Below, piece after piece: positions 29,714-37,682 of a stretch of DNA of 64,000 bases. The notes below the pieces were generated by a model, which saw nothing but the letters and a program-made list of their open reading frames with translations, did not search any database and had not been told where the DNA came from. The stretch is from positions 1 through 64,000 of the forward strand of contig NZ_JAPSLK010000022.1 of the NCBI RefSeq assembly GCF_031180885.1, written 5' to 3'. A program made the translations under genes and the position numbers. How positions within the stretch are numbered: position 1 is the first letter of the stretch; each line of letters starts with the position of its first letter. This DNA is from Saccharothrix sp. (GTDB lineage Bacteria; Actinomycetota; Actinomycetes; Mycobacteriales; Pseudonocardiaceae).

Positions 29714-30925
29714 ATGCCCGCACACGTTCACAAGCCGCTCGACGTTGCCGCCGATTTGCTTGCCCTGCTTCAGAAAACCGACACCGAGCCACGTGCCGAC
29801 CCGCAATTGGAAGCCCTGACCCTGGCCGTGTCCGCCGACCTGCCGGTCCTGCTGTGGGGCGAACCGGGGATCGGCAAGACCGCGGCCTTGATCCAGCTCG
29901 CCGACGCGCTCGAACTGCCGTTGACCACGGTCATCGCGAGCGTGCACGAGCCGTCCGACTTCTCCGGTCTGCCGGTGGTCGGTGACGACCCGGCGGTGCA
30001 GGGCGTGCCGATGGCCCCGCCGGACTGGGCCGTGCGCCTGGTCCGAGCCGGCAAAGGGCTGTTGTTCCTGGACGAGCTGTCCACGGCACCGCCCGCCGTT
30101 CAAGCCGCGCTGCTCCGCGTTGTGCTTGAGCGCCGAATCGGAGCGCTGACCCTCCCACCTGGGGTCCGGATCGTGGCTGCGGCCAACCCGCGGTCTTCGG
30201 CGGCGGACGGGTGGGAGCTGAGTCCGCCGCTGGCCAACCGGTTCGTCCACCTGCAATGGGCCCACGACCACGACGTCGTGGTGCGCGGACTGGGTGGGAC
30301 GTGGCCGCGTGCGACGTTGCCCCGGCTCGACCCGGCGCGGCTGCCGGAGGCGGTGGCGTTGGCGCGGCGCGCGGTGTGTGAACTCCTCGCCGCTCGGCCC
30401 GGGCTCGTGCACCAACTGCCGAAGAGTGAAGCGCGCCGGGGTGGTGCGTGGCCGTCGCCGCGCAGTTGGGAGATGACGTTGCGGCTGATCGCGTTCGCCA
30501 CCGCGGCGGACGTGTCCCGCGAAGTGCTGTCGATGCTGGTGCGCGGCACGGTGGGCGATGGGCCGGGGCTGGAACTGCTGGCGGGTCTCGACCGGCTGGA
30601 CCTGCCGGACCCCGAGGTGCTGCTCGCGGACCCGGCGGCGGCCGTCCTGCCCGAGCGCGGCGACCTGCGGCAGACCGTGCTCGACGGCGTGGTGGAGGCG
30701 GTGCGGCGGCGGCCGGAGTGGGCGCGGTGGGACGCGGCGTGGCAGCTTCTGGTGCTGGCGCTGGAAACCGGTGCACCGGACCTGGTCGTCGTGCCGGCGT
30801 CCACGCTCGCGGCGGTGCGGCGGGACGACTGGGAAGTTCCGGCGGCGATCGAGCGGTTGGCGGGCGCGGTGGCGGTGTCGCGGCGAGCGGACCGGGTGGC
30901 CGCCAAGGTCGGGGCGGGCCGGTGA
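29714..30925 (+). CDS. MoxR-family AAA+ ATPase
   Basis: A 403-aa ATPase. Walker A is GEPGIGKT (49-56) and Walker B LLFLDE (D120, E121). The sensor region reads RIVAAANPRSSAADG, followed by a helical C-terminal extension. MoxR proteins work as chaperone-like remodelers together with VWA-domain partners. Its stop overlaps the partner start (GTGA at 30922), showing tight coupling. No further subunit is visible apart from the 427-aa upstream protein. Confidence 0.9.
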   Translation: MPAHVHKPLDVAADLLALLQKTDTEPRADPQLEALTLAVSADLPVLLWGEPGIGKTAALIQLADALELPLTTVIASVHEPSDFSGLPVVGDDPAVQGVPMAPPDWAVRLVRAGKGLLFLDELSTAPPAVQAALLRVVLERRIGALTLPPGVRIVAAANPRSSAADGWELSPPLANRFVHLQWAHDHDVVVRGLGGTWPRATLPRLDPARLPEAVALARRAVCELLAARPGLVHQLPKSEARRGGAWPSPRSWEMTLRLIAFATAADVSREVLSMLVRGTVGDGPGLELLAGLDRLDLPDPEVLLADPAAAVLPERGDLRQTVLDGVVEAVRRRPEWARWDAAWQLLVLALETGAPDLVVVPASTLAAVRRDDWEVPAAIERLAGAVAVSRRADRVAAKVGAGR

Positions 30926-32145
30926 CGTCGGGGACCTTGGACGAGGAGAAGCTCTTCGCCGCACGGTTGTACGCGGTCCGCAGCCGGCCGTACCTGGCGA
31001 CGGCGTTGTTCGCCTTGCACGTGGTGGAATCGCGGTGGGTGCCCACGATGGCCGTCGACCAGCACTGGCGCTGCTACGTGTCGCCGGCGTTCGTGGACCG
31101 CACCCCGGTGGAGGAACTGGCCGGGGTGTGGGTGCACGAGGTGTCCCACCTGCTGCGCGACCACCACGGGCGCAGCGACCGGTTCGCCGCCGAGCACGGG
31201 TTGAGCGGGCCGGGGGAGCGGTTGCGGATGAACATCGCGGCGGACTGCGAGATCAACGACGACGTGTTCGGTGAAGGGCTGGTGCGACCGGAGGGCGCGG
31301 TCGAGCCGACGATGCTGCGGCTGTCCGAGGGGCAGTTGATGGAGGACTACCTGCGGCAGTTCCGGCTCGGGCCGCACACGAACGCGTTGGCCTGGCTGGA
31401 TTGCGGCAGCGGTGCGGACGGCTTGGCGCGACCTTGGGACCTGGGGCCGGACGGCGCCCACGGGCTCAGCACGGGGGAACGGGACGCCGTTCGGTTCCGG
31501 GTCGCCCAGGGCATCACCGCGCGGCCGGGGAGCGTGCCGAAGGGGTGGCAGCGTTGGGCGGAGGAGGCTTTCCACCCGCCGCAGCCGTGGCGGGAGCTGC
31601 TGGGGGCGGCGGTCCGTTCGGCGGTCTCGGGCGCCGGTGCGGGGGAGGACTACACCTACGGTCGGCCCGCGCGCCGGTCGGCGAGCCTGCCCGGTGTGGT
31701 CCTGCCGAGCCTGCGCCGCCGGCCGCCCCGGGTGCGGGTCATCGTCGACACGTCCGGGTCGGTGAGCGACGCCGAGTTGGGCAGCGCCCTGGTCGAGATC
31801 GCCGGGATCGTACGTGCGGTGGGCGGACGGCGCGACCTGGTCTCGGTGCTGTCGTGCGACGCCGCCGCCCAGGTCACGCACCCGTTGTGCCGAGCGGAGG
31901 GGATTCCGCTGGTGGGCGGCGGCGGCACGGACCTGCGCACCGGCTTCGCCCAGTCCCTGCGCACCAGTCCGCGGCCGGACGTGATCGTCGCCTTGACCGA
32001 CGGCCAGACCCCTTGGCCCGAGGCCAGACCACCGTGCCGGACGGTCGTGGGCCTGTTCCCGCGCTCGGGCCGCTCCGGCGAGGACAACCCCGACTACCGC
32101 CCGGACACACCGCCGCCGTGGGCACGGGTGGTGACCATCGGTTGA
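30922..32145 (+). CDS. VWA-like metallopeptidase-type protein (DUF2201 class)
   Basis: A 407-aa protein with two halves. The N-terminal half contains a zinc-protease-like HEVSH motif (H72, E73, H76) in VWVHEVSHLLRDHH and AADCEIND downstream. The C-terminal half is a von Willebrand A domain with MIDAS sequence DTSGS (D276-S280) and a later TDGQTP. This combination is typical of DUF2201 partners of MoxR ATPases. The GTG start overlaps the MoxR stop. It is cytoplasmic. Whether the HExxH site is catalytic is unknown. Confidence 0.88.
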   Translation: MTSGTLDEEKLFAARLYAVRSRPYLATALFALHVVESRWVPTMAVDQHWRCYVSPAFVDRTPVEELAGVWVHEVSHLLRDHHGRSDRFAAEHGLSGPGERLRMNIAADCEINDDVFGEGLVRPEGAVEPTMLRLSEGQLMEDYLRQFRLGPHTNALAWLDCGSGADGLARPWDLGPDGAHGLSTGERDAVRFRVAQGITARPGSVPKGWQRWAEEAFHPPQPWRELLGAAVRSAVSGAGAGEDYTYGRPARRSASLPGVVLPSLRRRPPRVRVIVDTSGSVSDAELGSALVEIAGIVRAVGGRRDLVSVLSCDAAAQVTHPLCRAEGIPLVGGGGTDLRTGFAQSLRTSPRPDVIVALTDGQTPWPEARPPCRTVVGLFPRSGRSGEDNPDYRPDTPPPWARVVTIG

Positions 32146-32460
32146 TCACTCCTCGACGGACACGTGTCCGCTGGGCTGCTCCGTCACGGTGAAGTGGAGC
32201 CGGCCGGGTGACCGCACCACCATCGACACCAGGAAGACCGCGCCACCGGCGGCCTGCGTGACGACAACCGTGAAGTAGGAGTCCACCGCGTGCCCGCGGT
32301 CGTCGGGCTGGGCATCGCCGCCACGCTCCTGGGCGGCGTGCCCGCCGCCGGCCTCTGCGTTTACGTGTGCTGGCGGATGTTGCGCCCACGGGGGCTCGCC
32401 GAACAGCAAGGCGTCGACGAGCCCCCGGAAAGGGTGTCGAGGAGCCCTCGACCGCACGAC
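32146..32460. other. Intergenic stretch without a supported gene
   Basis: Open frames exist on both strands: a 46-codon minus-strand frame from GTG 32286 reading DSYFTVVVTQAAGG, and a plus-strand frame from 32290 with one hydrophobic segment. Neither has a ribosome-binding site, and the plus-strand one runs on into the antisense of the next gene. I see no terminator or repeat of note. Confidence 0.4.
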
Positions 32461-32943
32461 CTACAGGATGATCTCGGCGCGGGCGCGCTCGTTCGGCGTT
32501 CCGATGTCCCAGAAGCGCACCGTGCCGCGGGCCTTCTGGTACGCGCCGGTGCCGCCGGTGATCGCCATGTCGAGCGGGCTCGTGCCACGGGACCACTGGG
32601 CCTGCATGGTCACCGAGCCGCGTTCGACGTTCATCGTGATCACGCACTGCATGTCGACGTCGTCACCGTCGACGTGGATGACCTGGCACGAACCGCCGCC
32701 GTGCCCGACCACCCGGCCGTCCTTGATCGCCTTGCCGGAGTAGACGTCCATGTCGCCCAGGCTCAGCCCCGGTTTGCCGAGGTCGAGGGCTTCGTACTGC
32801 TCGTTGCGCACCCCGAGTTCGAGGATCTCGACCCGGTCCCGGGCCGCGGTCTCCGGCGCGCCCTCGGCCACGCTGCAACCGCCGACCGCGACGGCGACGA
32901 GGGACACGGCGGCGAGCCTGGTGAACGTCTTCTTGTTGTGCAT
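32461..32943 (-). CDS. Lipoprotein with allene-oxide-cyclase/dirigent-like barrel
   Basis: A 160-aa protein with a lipobox (VAVGGC, Cys23). The mature part (about 35-160) has the pattern of the AOC/dirigent-like beta-barrel found in actinobacterial secreted proteins: an early DxDVYSGKAI segment, a central CQVI...CVITM pair of cysteines, and the ending ITGGTGAYQKARGTVRF. Some family members guide cyclisations in natural-product pathways, others have no known role. No pathway gene is next to it. GAGGAA precedes the ATG. Confidence 0.75.
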   Translation of the reverse strand: MHNKKTFTRLAAVSLVAVAVGGCSVAEGAPETAARDRVEILELGVRNEQYEALDLGKPGLSLGDMDVYSGKAIKDGRVVGHGGGSCQVIHVDGDDVDMQCVITMNVERGSVTMQAQWSRGTSPLDMAITGGTGAYQKARGTVRFWDIGTPNERARAEIIL

Positions 32944-32977
32944 GGTGGTTCCTCTGTTTGAAATCCGACGGTGGAAA

Positions 32978-33374
32978 TCAGGACTGCTGGACCCAGCCGC
33001 GTTGCGCCGCCCACTCCCGGGCGAGGTCGTCGGCGGCGGGCAGGGTGAGGATCGAGACGGCGAGCAGGCCCACGACGAGCCCGATCGGCCCGGCCCACTG
33101 GCGCGTGGTGGGCCGGGGGTGGTCCGCGGTGGCCGGGAGTCGGCGGTCGGCGGGCCGCAGAGCCCACGACACGACGGCGAACGCCAGGTACATCAGCGGT
33201 GGCCCCCACGACACCAGAGTGTCGCCGACGACCACGAACGACAGCACGGCGGCCCCCACATGAAGAAGACGCCCGCGTACGCCCACCGAGGATCTCGTAG
33301 ACGATCGTGAACAACAACGGCCGCAACACCGTGAACCGCTCCGCCTGCGGAGTTCGGTGCCCTGTGCTCAGACA
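32978..33374 (-). pseudogene. Frame-disrupted small membrane protein gene
   Basis: Three reading frames must be joined to read one coherent membrane protein. One gives RFTVLRPLLFTIVYEILG (33310-33350 area). A second gives WAYAGVFFMWG. A third gives GAAVLSFVVVGDTLVSWGPP and continues to the stop at 32978. The switches fall at GGTGGG (33282-33287) and at a run of five C on the plus strand (33253-33257), where one more base would restore the frame. The third frame alone could start at GTG 33286 and give 102 aa with two or three membrane segments. Decay or sequencing indels are both possible. Confidence 0.5.
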
Positions 33375-33446
33375 TGCCCCCAAGACACCGCCGGCCCGTC
33401 GAACGTGACAGGAGTCGACGTGACGCGGGGCACACCGGAAACGTCG

Positions 33447-33478
33447 AAGGTCCGCGAGTGCTGCGACTCGCGGACCTT
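33447..33478 (-). terminator. Terminator of the secreted-protein gene
   Basis: AAGGTCCGCGAGT (33447-33459) and ACTCGCGGACCTT (33466-33478) form a perfect 13-bp stem with a 6-base loop, 20 bases after the stop of the minus-strand gene. Confidence 0.85.
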
Positions 33479-33497
33479 GGGGACGGATGCGGAACGG

Positions 33498-34508
33498 TCA
33501 GTAAGGAACGGCGAAGGCGTGGCTCATCACGGCTGCGTGGGTGGTGGTGGAGCCGGTGCTGTCGGTCAGGCCGCTGGCGGCCATTTGGATGGCGGCCGTG
33601 GAGCCGCCCAGCCAGTCGGTCTTGACGTAGAAGTTGAAGCGCGGGATGCAGTCGCCGCCCGTGGCCGCGGGGAAGAGGAGGTGCAGTGGGACGACCTGGT
33701 GGTGGACGTCGCGGCGGACGGTGGTGGTGATGGAGGTGCTGTCGGTCTTGCAGAGGGTGCCGTCGCGTTTCCACTGGTTGACGAACAGGGTGACCTGGAC
33801 GTTGACGAAGTTGTCCGGGCAGTCGTAGCCGGCGGGTTCGGGGTGGCAGGCCATCAGTTCCATGTCGCCGAACACGCTCAGGCCGGTGACCGGGGCCGTG
33901 TCGAAGGTGTCGTGGGCGGGTTCGCGGACCGGGGTGGCGCCCGGGTTCAGGGCGATCACGCGGCCCCGGGACACGTTGTCACCGTCGTCGGCCTGGATCG
34001 GGGCGCCGGTGAGGGTGTTCGCGACGCTGGTGTCGGCGTACCGCATCGAGCCGCCGACCAGTTGGACCAGGGAGCTGGTGGTGCCGAGGCTGGCGGTGCG
34101 CAGGTAGGTGGTGCAGGTGACGGTGCCGGCCGCGCCCGGGTGGACCAGGAACCTGGTGGTGACGTTGATGTCCTTCAGGTTGGCGGGTGCGTCGGGTGTC
34201 GCGGCGAGGACGTTCTGGCCCATCACGACGTTCTTGTGCCAGCTCGGGCCAGTGCAGCGCACCTCGTTGTCGATCAACGTCCGGTACGAGGCGTTGTTGA
34301 CGCGCAGCGTGGAGTAGACGTAGGCGGTCTGCGTGGCGGTCATGGCCAGGGAGACCGAACCCAGCGCGATCACGCTGTGCACACCACCCGGAGGAACTTT
34401 CACCTCCCGCGGCGTGAACGAGACACTGGCGGCGGCGGTCCCGGCGGTGGCGACCAGGGCTGTGCAGGTCAGAGCGGCGGCGGTCAAGGCCGTGATCAGA
34501 CGTTTCAT
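33498..34508 (-). CDS. Secreted protein of unknown function
   Basis: A 336-aa protein with a clear signal peptide (MKRLITALTAAALTCTALVA, cleavage near AAAS). The mature part is beta-rich, with paired cysteines (RCTGPSWH, VTCTTYL, MACHPEP, DCPDNF, LCKTDS, GDCIPRF) suggesting disulfides in an extracellular beta-sandwich. I do not recognise a named family. It is monocistronic with its own terminator and a GGGGA ribosome-binding site. Confidence 0.8.
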   Translation of the reverse strand: MKRLITALTAAALTCTALVATAGTAAASVSFTPREVKVPPGGVHSVIALGSVSLAMTATQTAYVYSTLRVNNASYRTLIDNEVRCTGPSWHKNVVMGQNVLAATPDAPANLKDINVTTRFLVHPGAAGTVTCTTYLRTASLGTTSSLVQLVGGSMRYADTSVANTLTGAPIQADDGDNVSRGRVIALNPGATPVREPAHDTFDTAPVTGLSVFGDMELMACHPEPAGYDCPDNFVNVQVTLFVNQWKRDGTLCKTDSTSITTTVRRDVHHQVVPLHLLFPAATGGDCIPRFNFYVKTDWLGGSTAAIQMAASGLTDSTGSTTTHAAVMSHAFAVPY

Positions 34509-34718
34509 GTCGTTTCCCCTTCGCGGTGGAGCTTGGCACGTCTTCACCGGAACATGGCGGACAAGGGTGCTTTTCCACCGGAAGGGCTGGCGGCCGTGGG
34601 TGGCGCTCGCGGGGTGTCGGAGTGGTGCGTCGGCGGTGTCTCTTTCGGGTGGTGCATGGGCCGGCCGCCCGGTCCGCGTGGACAGACTGGACGGGACGGG
34701 CGACGGAGGAGGGTGGCG

Positions 34719-35696
34719 ATGGTGACCGTGGGGACGTTCCTGCCGGACGCGGCGGGTGGTGGCGGGGTCATCGCGCCCGACGAGCACGTGTTGCTCATGC
34801 GGCTGCTGGCGGACACGCCCGGACTGGAGTTCGTGCACGGCCTGGACTTCCGCCGGTCCCACGTCCGGCAGGGCCGCGTGCACTGCGGGGACGTGTGCCT
34901 GAACGACCTGGACGCCTACGTCTGGCACGTCGACTTCGCCCGCAAACCCGGCAGCTACGACCTCGACGCCCTGCTCACGCTCAAGCACGACACCGTCGTC
35001 ATCCCCGACCCAGACCAGATCGCGCTCGCGTTCGACAAGCACTGGGCCTACCTGGCACTGGCCCGCGCGGGCGTGCCCGTGCCGGACAGCATGTTGCTCA
35101 GCGCCCGTGACCTCGACGCCGCCGAACCCGTGCTCGCCGAGTGGGGCAGCGCGGTGCTCAAACCGCGGCGGGGCTGCTTCGGCTGGGGCGTCACGTTCAT
35201 CGACAGCTTCACGACCTTGCGCGACATCGTCGGCTACATCGACGCGGAGACGACCGACACGCGGGTGCGCGGTGTGGCGGAGGCGGCGTCGGGCCGCAGT
35301 TTCCTGGTGGAGCGCTGCTACCCGAACAACCCGGCCGACTGGCTGGGCGTCACCTACGTCGGCGACGAACCGGCCTACGCCTTCAGCAAGGACGCCGACC
35401 ACCACGTCCGGTGGAACGACACGGCGTGGAAGGTCTACGACCCCGCGCGCGGCGGCGGTGGGGTGCGGCACCGGGACATCCCCGCGGAACACGCCGACAT
35501 GCTCCGGGCCGCGCGGGGCGCGTTCGACCTGCCGTTGGTCGGGTTCGACGTCATCTGCCACGAGGGACGTCCCGTGGTGGTCGACGTCAACACCGGTCCC
35601 GCGCTGTACCCGGAGCTGTTCGCCGCCGCGGGCAAGAGCATGGCCCACGAAATGCACCGCGCCTACACCACCGCCATCGACCGCGCGACGAGGTGA
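34719..35696 (+). CDS. ATP-grasp enzyme (RimK/glutathione-synthetase-like fold)
   Basis: A 325-aa soluble protein. A pre-ATP-grasp domain (about 1-110) is followed by the ATP-binding lobes (AVLKPRRGCFGWGVTF near 147-162) and a metal-binding C-terminus (VVVDVNTGPALYPELF). ATG 34719 has GGAGGA 8 bases before. ATP-grasp ligases form amide or thioester bonds through acyl-phosphates. The gene converges on the thiopeptide cluster, with only 1 nt between the stops, so it may modify a peptide or be an unrelated neighbour. The family is clear, the substrate is not. Confidence 0.83.
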   Translation: MVTVGTFLPDAAGGGGVIAPDEHVLLMRLLADTPGLEFVHGLDFRRSHVRQGRVHCGDVCLNDLDAYVWHVDFARKPGSYDLDALLTLKHDTVVIPDPDQIALAFDKHWAYLALARAGVPVPDSMLLSARDLDAAEPVLAEWGSAVLKPRRGCFGWGVTFIDSFTTLRDIVGYIDAETTDTRVRGVAEAASGRSFLVERCYPNNPADWLGVTYVGDEPAYAFSKDADHHVRWNDTAWKVYDPARGGGGVRHRDIPAEHADMLRAARGAFDLPLVGFDVICHEGRPVVVDVNTGPALYPELFAAAGKSMAHEMHRAYTTAIDRATR

Positions 35697-35697
35697 G

Positions 35698-36759
35698 TCA
35701 CGGGGTGTTCGGACGGGCGTCGACCGCGGCTCGGACCAGCTCGATCGCCGAGATCCCGTGGATTTCCTCCACCGCGTTCGCGGCGCAGTGGCAGGTGCGC
35801 ATCCGTTCGTACGGGGTGAGGCCCAGCCGGTTGATCTGGAGGTAGGTGCAGTTGAGCAGGAACCGGTAGCGCAGGAACCCGGGGTTGGCGAAGACCGCTT
35901 GGCGGAACGCGCGGTTGCCGAACATCATCGCGTGCATCGGGGCGCGGGGTGTGATGGCGGGAGGTTCGGCGGGGGTGGGGGCGAACACCAAGCCTTGGCC
36001 GATGAGCGGCTGGACGCGGGGGCCGTACTCCCGGCACAGGGCCGCCCAGGCACGCGCGAACGGGCCGGGAGTCGCAAGGACCTCTCGCGTGCAGTCCACA
36101 AAGGACTGTCGGTGGGTGCGGTAGTGCCCTTCGAACGCCGTGCGGACCGCGTCCGGGTCGCCGCACGCGTGCAGGTAGCCCTCCGCGTGGGAGCGGTAGG
36201 AGACGAAGCTGCGGGTGATCGGTGGGCGGGCGGTGGCGGAGGTGGCCGGCATCAGTTCCAGCGCGAGGAGTTCCTTGCGGGCACCGACGCGGGCCTGGGC
36301 GAGGAGATCGAACAGGAGGGGTGTGCTGTCGGCGGCGAACTCGGCCATCAGCTCGGCGGTCTCCGGGCTCCGCAGGACGTGCAGGCGGGGGTCGTAGGGC
36401 TGTTCGTGGACGGTGTTGTCGGGCAGCCACGGGGTGAGCGGGCCGTGCTCCTGCTCGTGCCGGGCGAGGAGGCGGTGCTGGGCCAGCGCTCGCGCCGGGT
36501 CCGGCACGGTGGTGGAGGGGTGCGCCGCGAGGTATTCGCCGATGACGGTGTCGATGCGCGGCTTGACCACGCGGGTCCACCTGCCCGGGTCGGTCTTGAC
36601 GAACAGGCGCACGTGCGGGCCGCGCCGCCAGTGGCGGGCGAGGTGGAGGCGCTCGGCGTGCGGGCGCAGGTCGTCGAACAGGGGGCGGACGGCGTCGAGG
36701 ATCAGGCCGTCCTTGTCGGGGTCGTAGTACTGGACGTGGACGCAGTGCCATGTGGTCAC
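35698..36759 (-). CDS. SpaB_C-family protein, probable thiopeptide pyridine synthase ([4+2] cyclase)
   Basis: A 353-aa protein of the thiopeptide-type bacteriocin biosynthesis (SpaB_C) family, starting VTTWHCVHVQYYD by GTG overlapping the upstream stop (GTGA). It has RHWRRGPHVRLFVKT and, near the end, YLQINRLGLTPYER. Compared with the neighbouring paralogue it lacks the second Arg of the HVRLR motif and has Tyr where the elimination enzymes keep His. This fits the TclM/TbtD/PbtD branch, which joins two dehydroalanines to make the central pyridine and eject the leader. It is the last gene of the operon. Role is inferred from family, residues and order. Confidence 0.75.
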   Translation of the reverse strand: MTTWHCVHVQYYDPDKDGLILDAVRPLFDDLRPHAERLHLARHWRRGPHVRLFVKTDPGRWTRVVKPRIDTVIGEYLAAHPSTTVPDPARALAQHRLLARHEQEHGPLTPWLPDNTVHEQPYDPRLHVLRSPETAELMAEFAADSTPLLFDLLAQARVGARKELLALELMPATSATARPPITRSFVSYRSHAEGYLHACGDPDAVRTAFEGHYRTHRQSFVDCTREVLATPGPFARAWAALCREYGPRVQPLIGQGLVFAPTPAEPPAITPRAPMHAMMFGNRAFRQAVFANPGFLRYRFLLNCTYLQINRLGLTPYERMRTCHCAANAVEEIHGISAIELVRAAVDARPNTP

Positions 36760-37682
36760 GGCGGGGCCACCTCGTCGTGGAGTGCGGACAGGCTCGCGGT
36801 GGTGAGGTCGACCAGGCGGGCCTCGGTCGCCGCGGACAGGCCCAGGCGGTTGCACAGCAGGTGCGCGCAGCGCAGCACGACGCACGGGACCAGCGGGTCG
36901 TCCGGGCACAGCGCGCGGGCCAGGCCCGCGAACCGGGAGAGCACGTCGTCCGGCGCGAACCCGCCGGTTTCGCGCAGTGCGGTCAACGTCGTGTGGACGG
37001 CGCGGATCGAGTGCAGCCACACCGCGAGCGGATCGGTCGGCGCGGGGTTTCTGGACGCGTGGGACCACAGCAGCCGTGCCTGGTCGCGGTAGCGCTCGGG
37101 GAGTTGGGTGGTCGTGGTGAAGCGGGCGGAGGCGCGGGCGAGGTCGGGCTCGCACACCGCAGTGGTCAGGGTGAGCATCGCCAGGGCGACGGCGGCGCGC
37201 CGGTCGCGCGGGGTGGTCAGCAGAGCGGCGGCGATGCGGCTGGAGTCGGTGAAGTGCCGTTCGACGGCCCGCAACGCGATCCCTGTGCCGTAGGTGCGGT
37301 GTTCGGGGCGGTAGGCGGTGAACTCGACGGTGTCGACCGGGCGCAGGCGGCGCTGCCAGCGGGTCATGGGCTCGGCCGCCGCGCGGTGGCGGGCGATGGC
37401 CTGGTAGCGCTCCTGGGTCCAGGTGTCGGGTGGGGAGGGGTGGTCGGTCAGGTGGCGGGCGCAGGTGTCCGCCACGGCCGTTCGTACCTCTTGGACGTTC
37501 CCGGTCACGCGCAGGCGCAGCCGCACGTGTGGGCCGCCTTCCCAGTAGCGCAGGAAGAACCAGTCATCTATCTGTCCACAGTGGAGCAGTTCCGCGCACA
37601 ACGGGGCCATCGCGTGTGAGACGAGGAGGTCCTGGTCGCCGCGGTGGAACACATGGGCGGCGATCCATGTCGGCTCAGCCAT
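36756..37682 (-). CDS. SpaB_C-family protein, probable elimination component of split LanB dehydratase
   Basis: A 308-aa SpaB_C protein beginning MAEPTWIAAHVFHRGDQDLL. It overlaps the LanB-N stop by 8 bases (ATGGCTGA). It keeps RYWEGGPHVRLRLRV, with the Arg-x-Arg pair used for glutamate elimination in NisB, and a His in CAHLLCNRLGL near the C-terminus. In split class-I dehydratases of thiopeptide pathways (TbtC-like) this part removes glutamate from glutamyl-Ser to leave dehydroalanine. Its position right after the glutamylation gene supports that role. Confidence 0.78.
   Translation of the reverse strand: MAEPTWIAAHVFHRGDQDLLVSHAMAPLCAELLHCGQIDDWFFLRYWEGGPHVRLRLRVTGNVQEVRTAVADTCARHLTDHPSPPDTWTQERYQAIARHRAAAEPMTRWQRRLRPVDTVEFTAYRPEHRTYGTGIALRAVERHFTDSSRIAAALLTTPRDRRAAVALAMLTLTTAVCEPDLARASARFTTTTQLPERYRDQARLLWSHASRNPAPTDPLAVWLHSIRAVHTTLTALRETGGFAPDDVLSRFAGLARALCPDDPLVPCVVLRCAHLLCNRLGLSAATEARLVDLTTASLSALHDEVAPP

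Noticed and set aside
32290-32961. Plus-strand gene starting with a hydrophobic segment
   Set aside because: It has no ribosome-binding site and most of its length is antisense to the lipoprotein gene.
33357-34718. N-terminal extension of the ATP-grasp protein by 454 codons
   Set aside because: The upstream part of that frame is antisense to the secreted-protein gene. ATG 34719 has a good ribosome-binding site and begins the fold.
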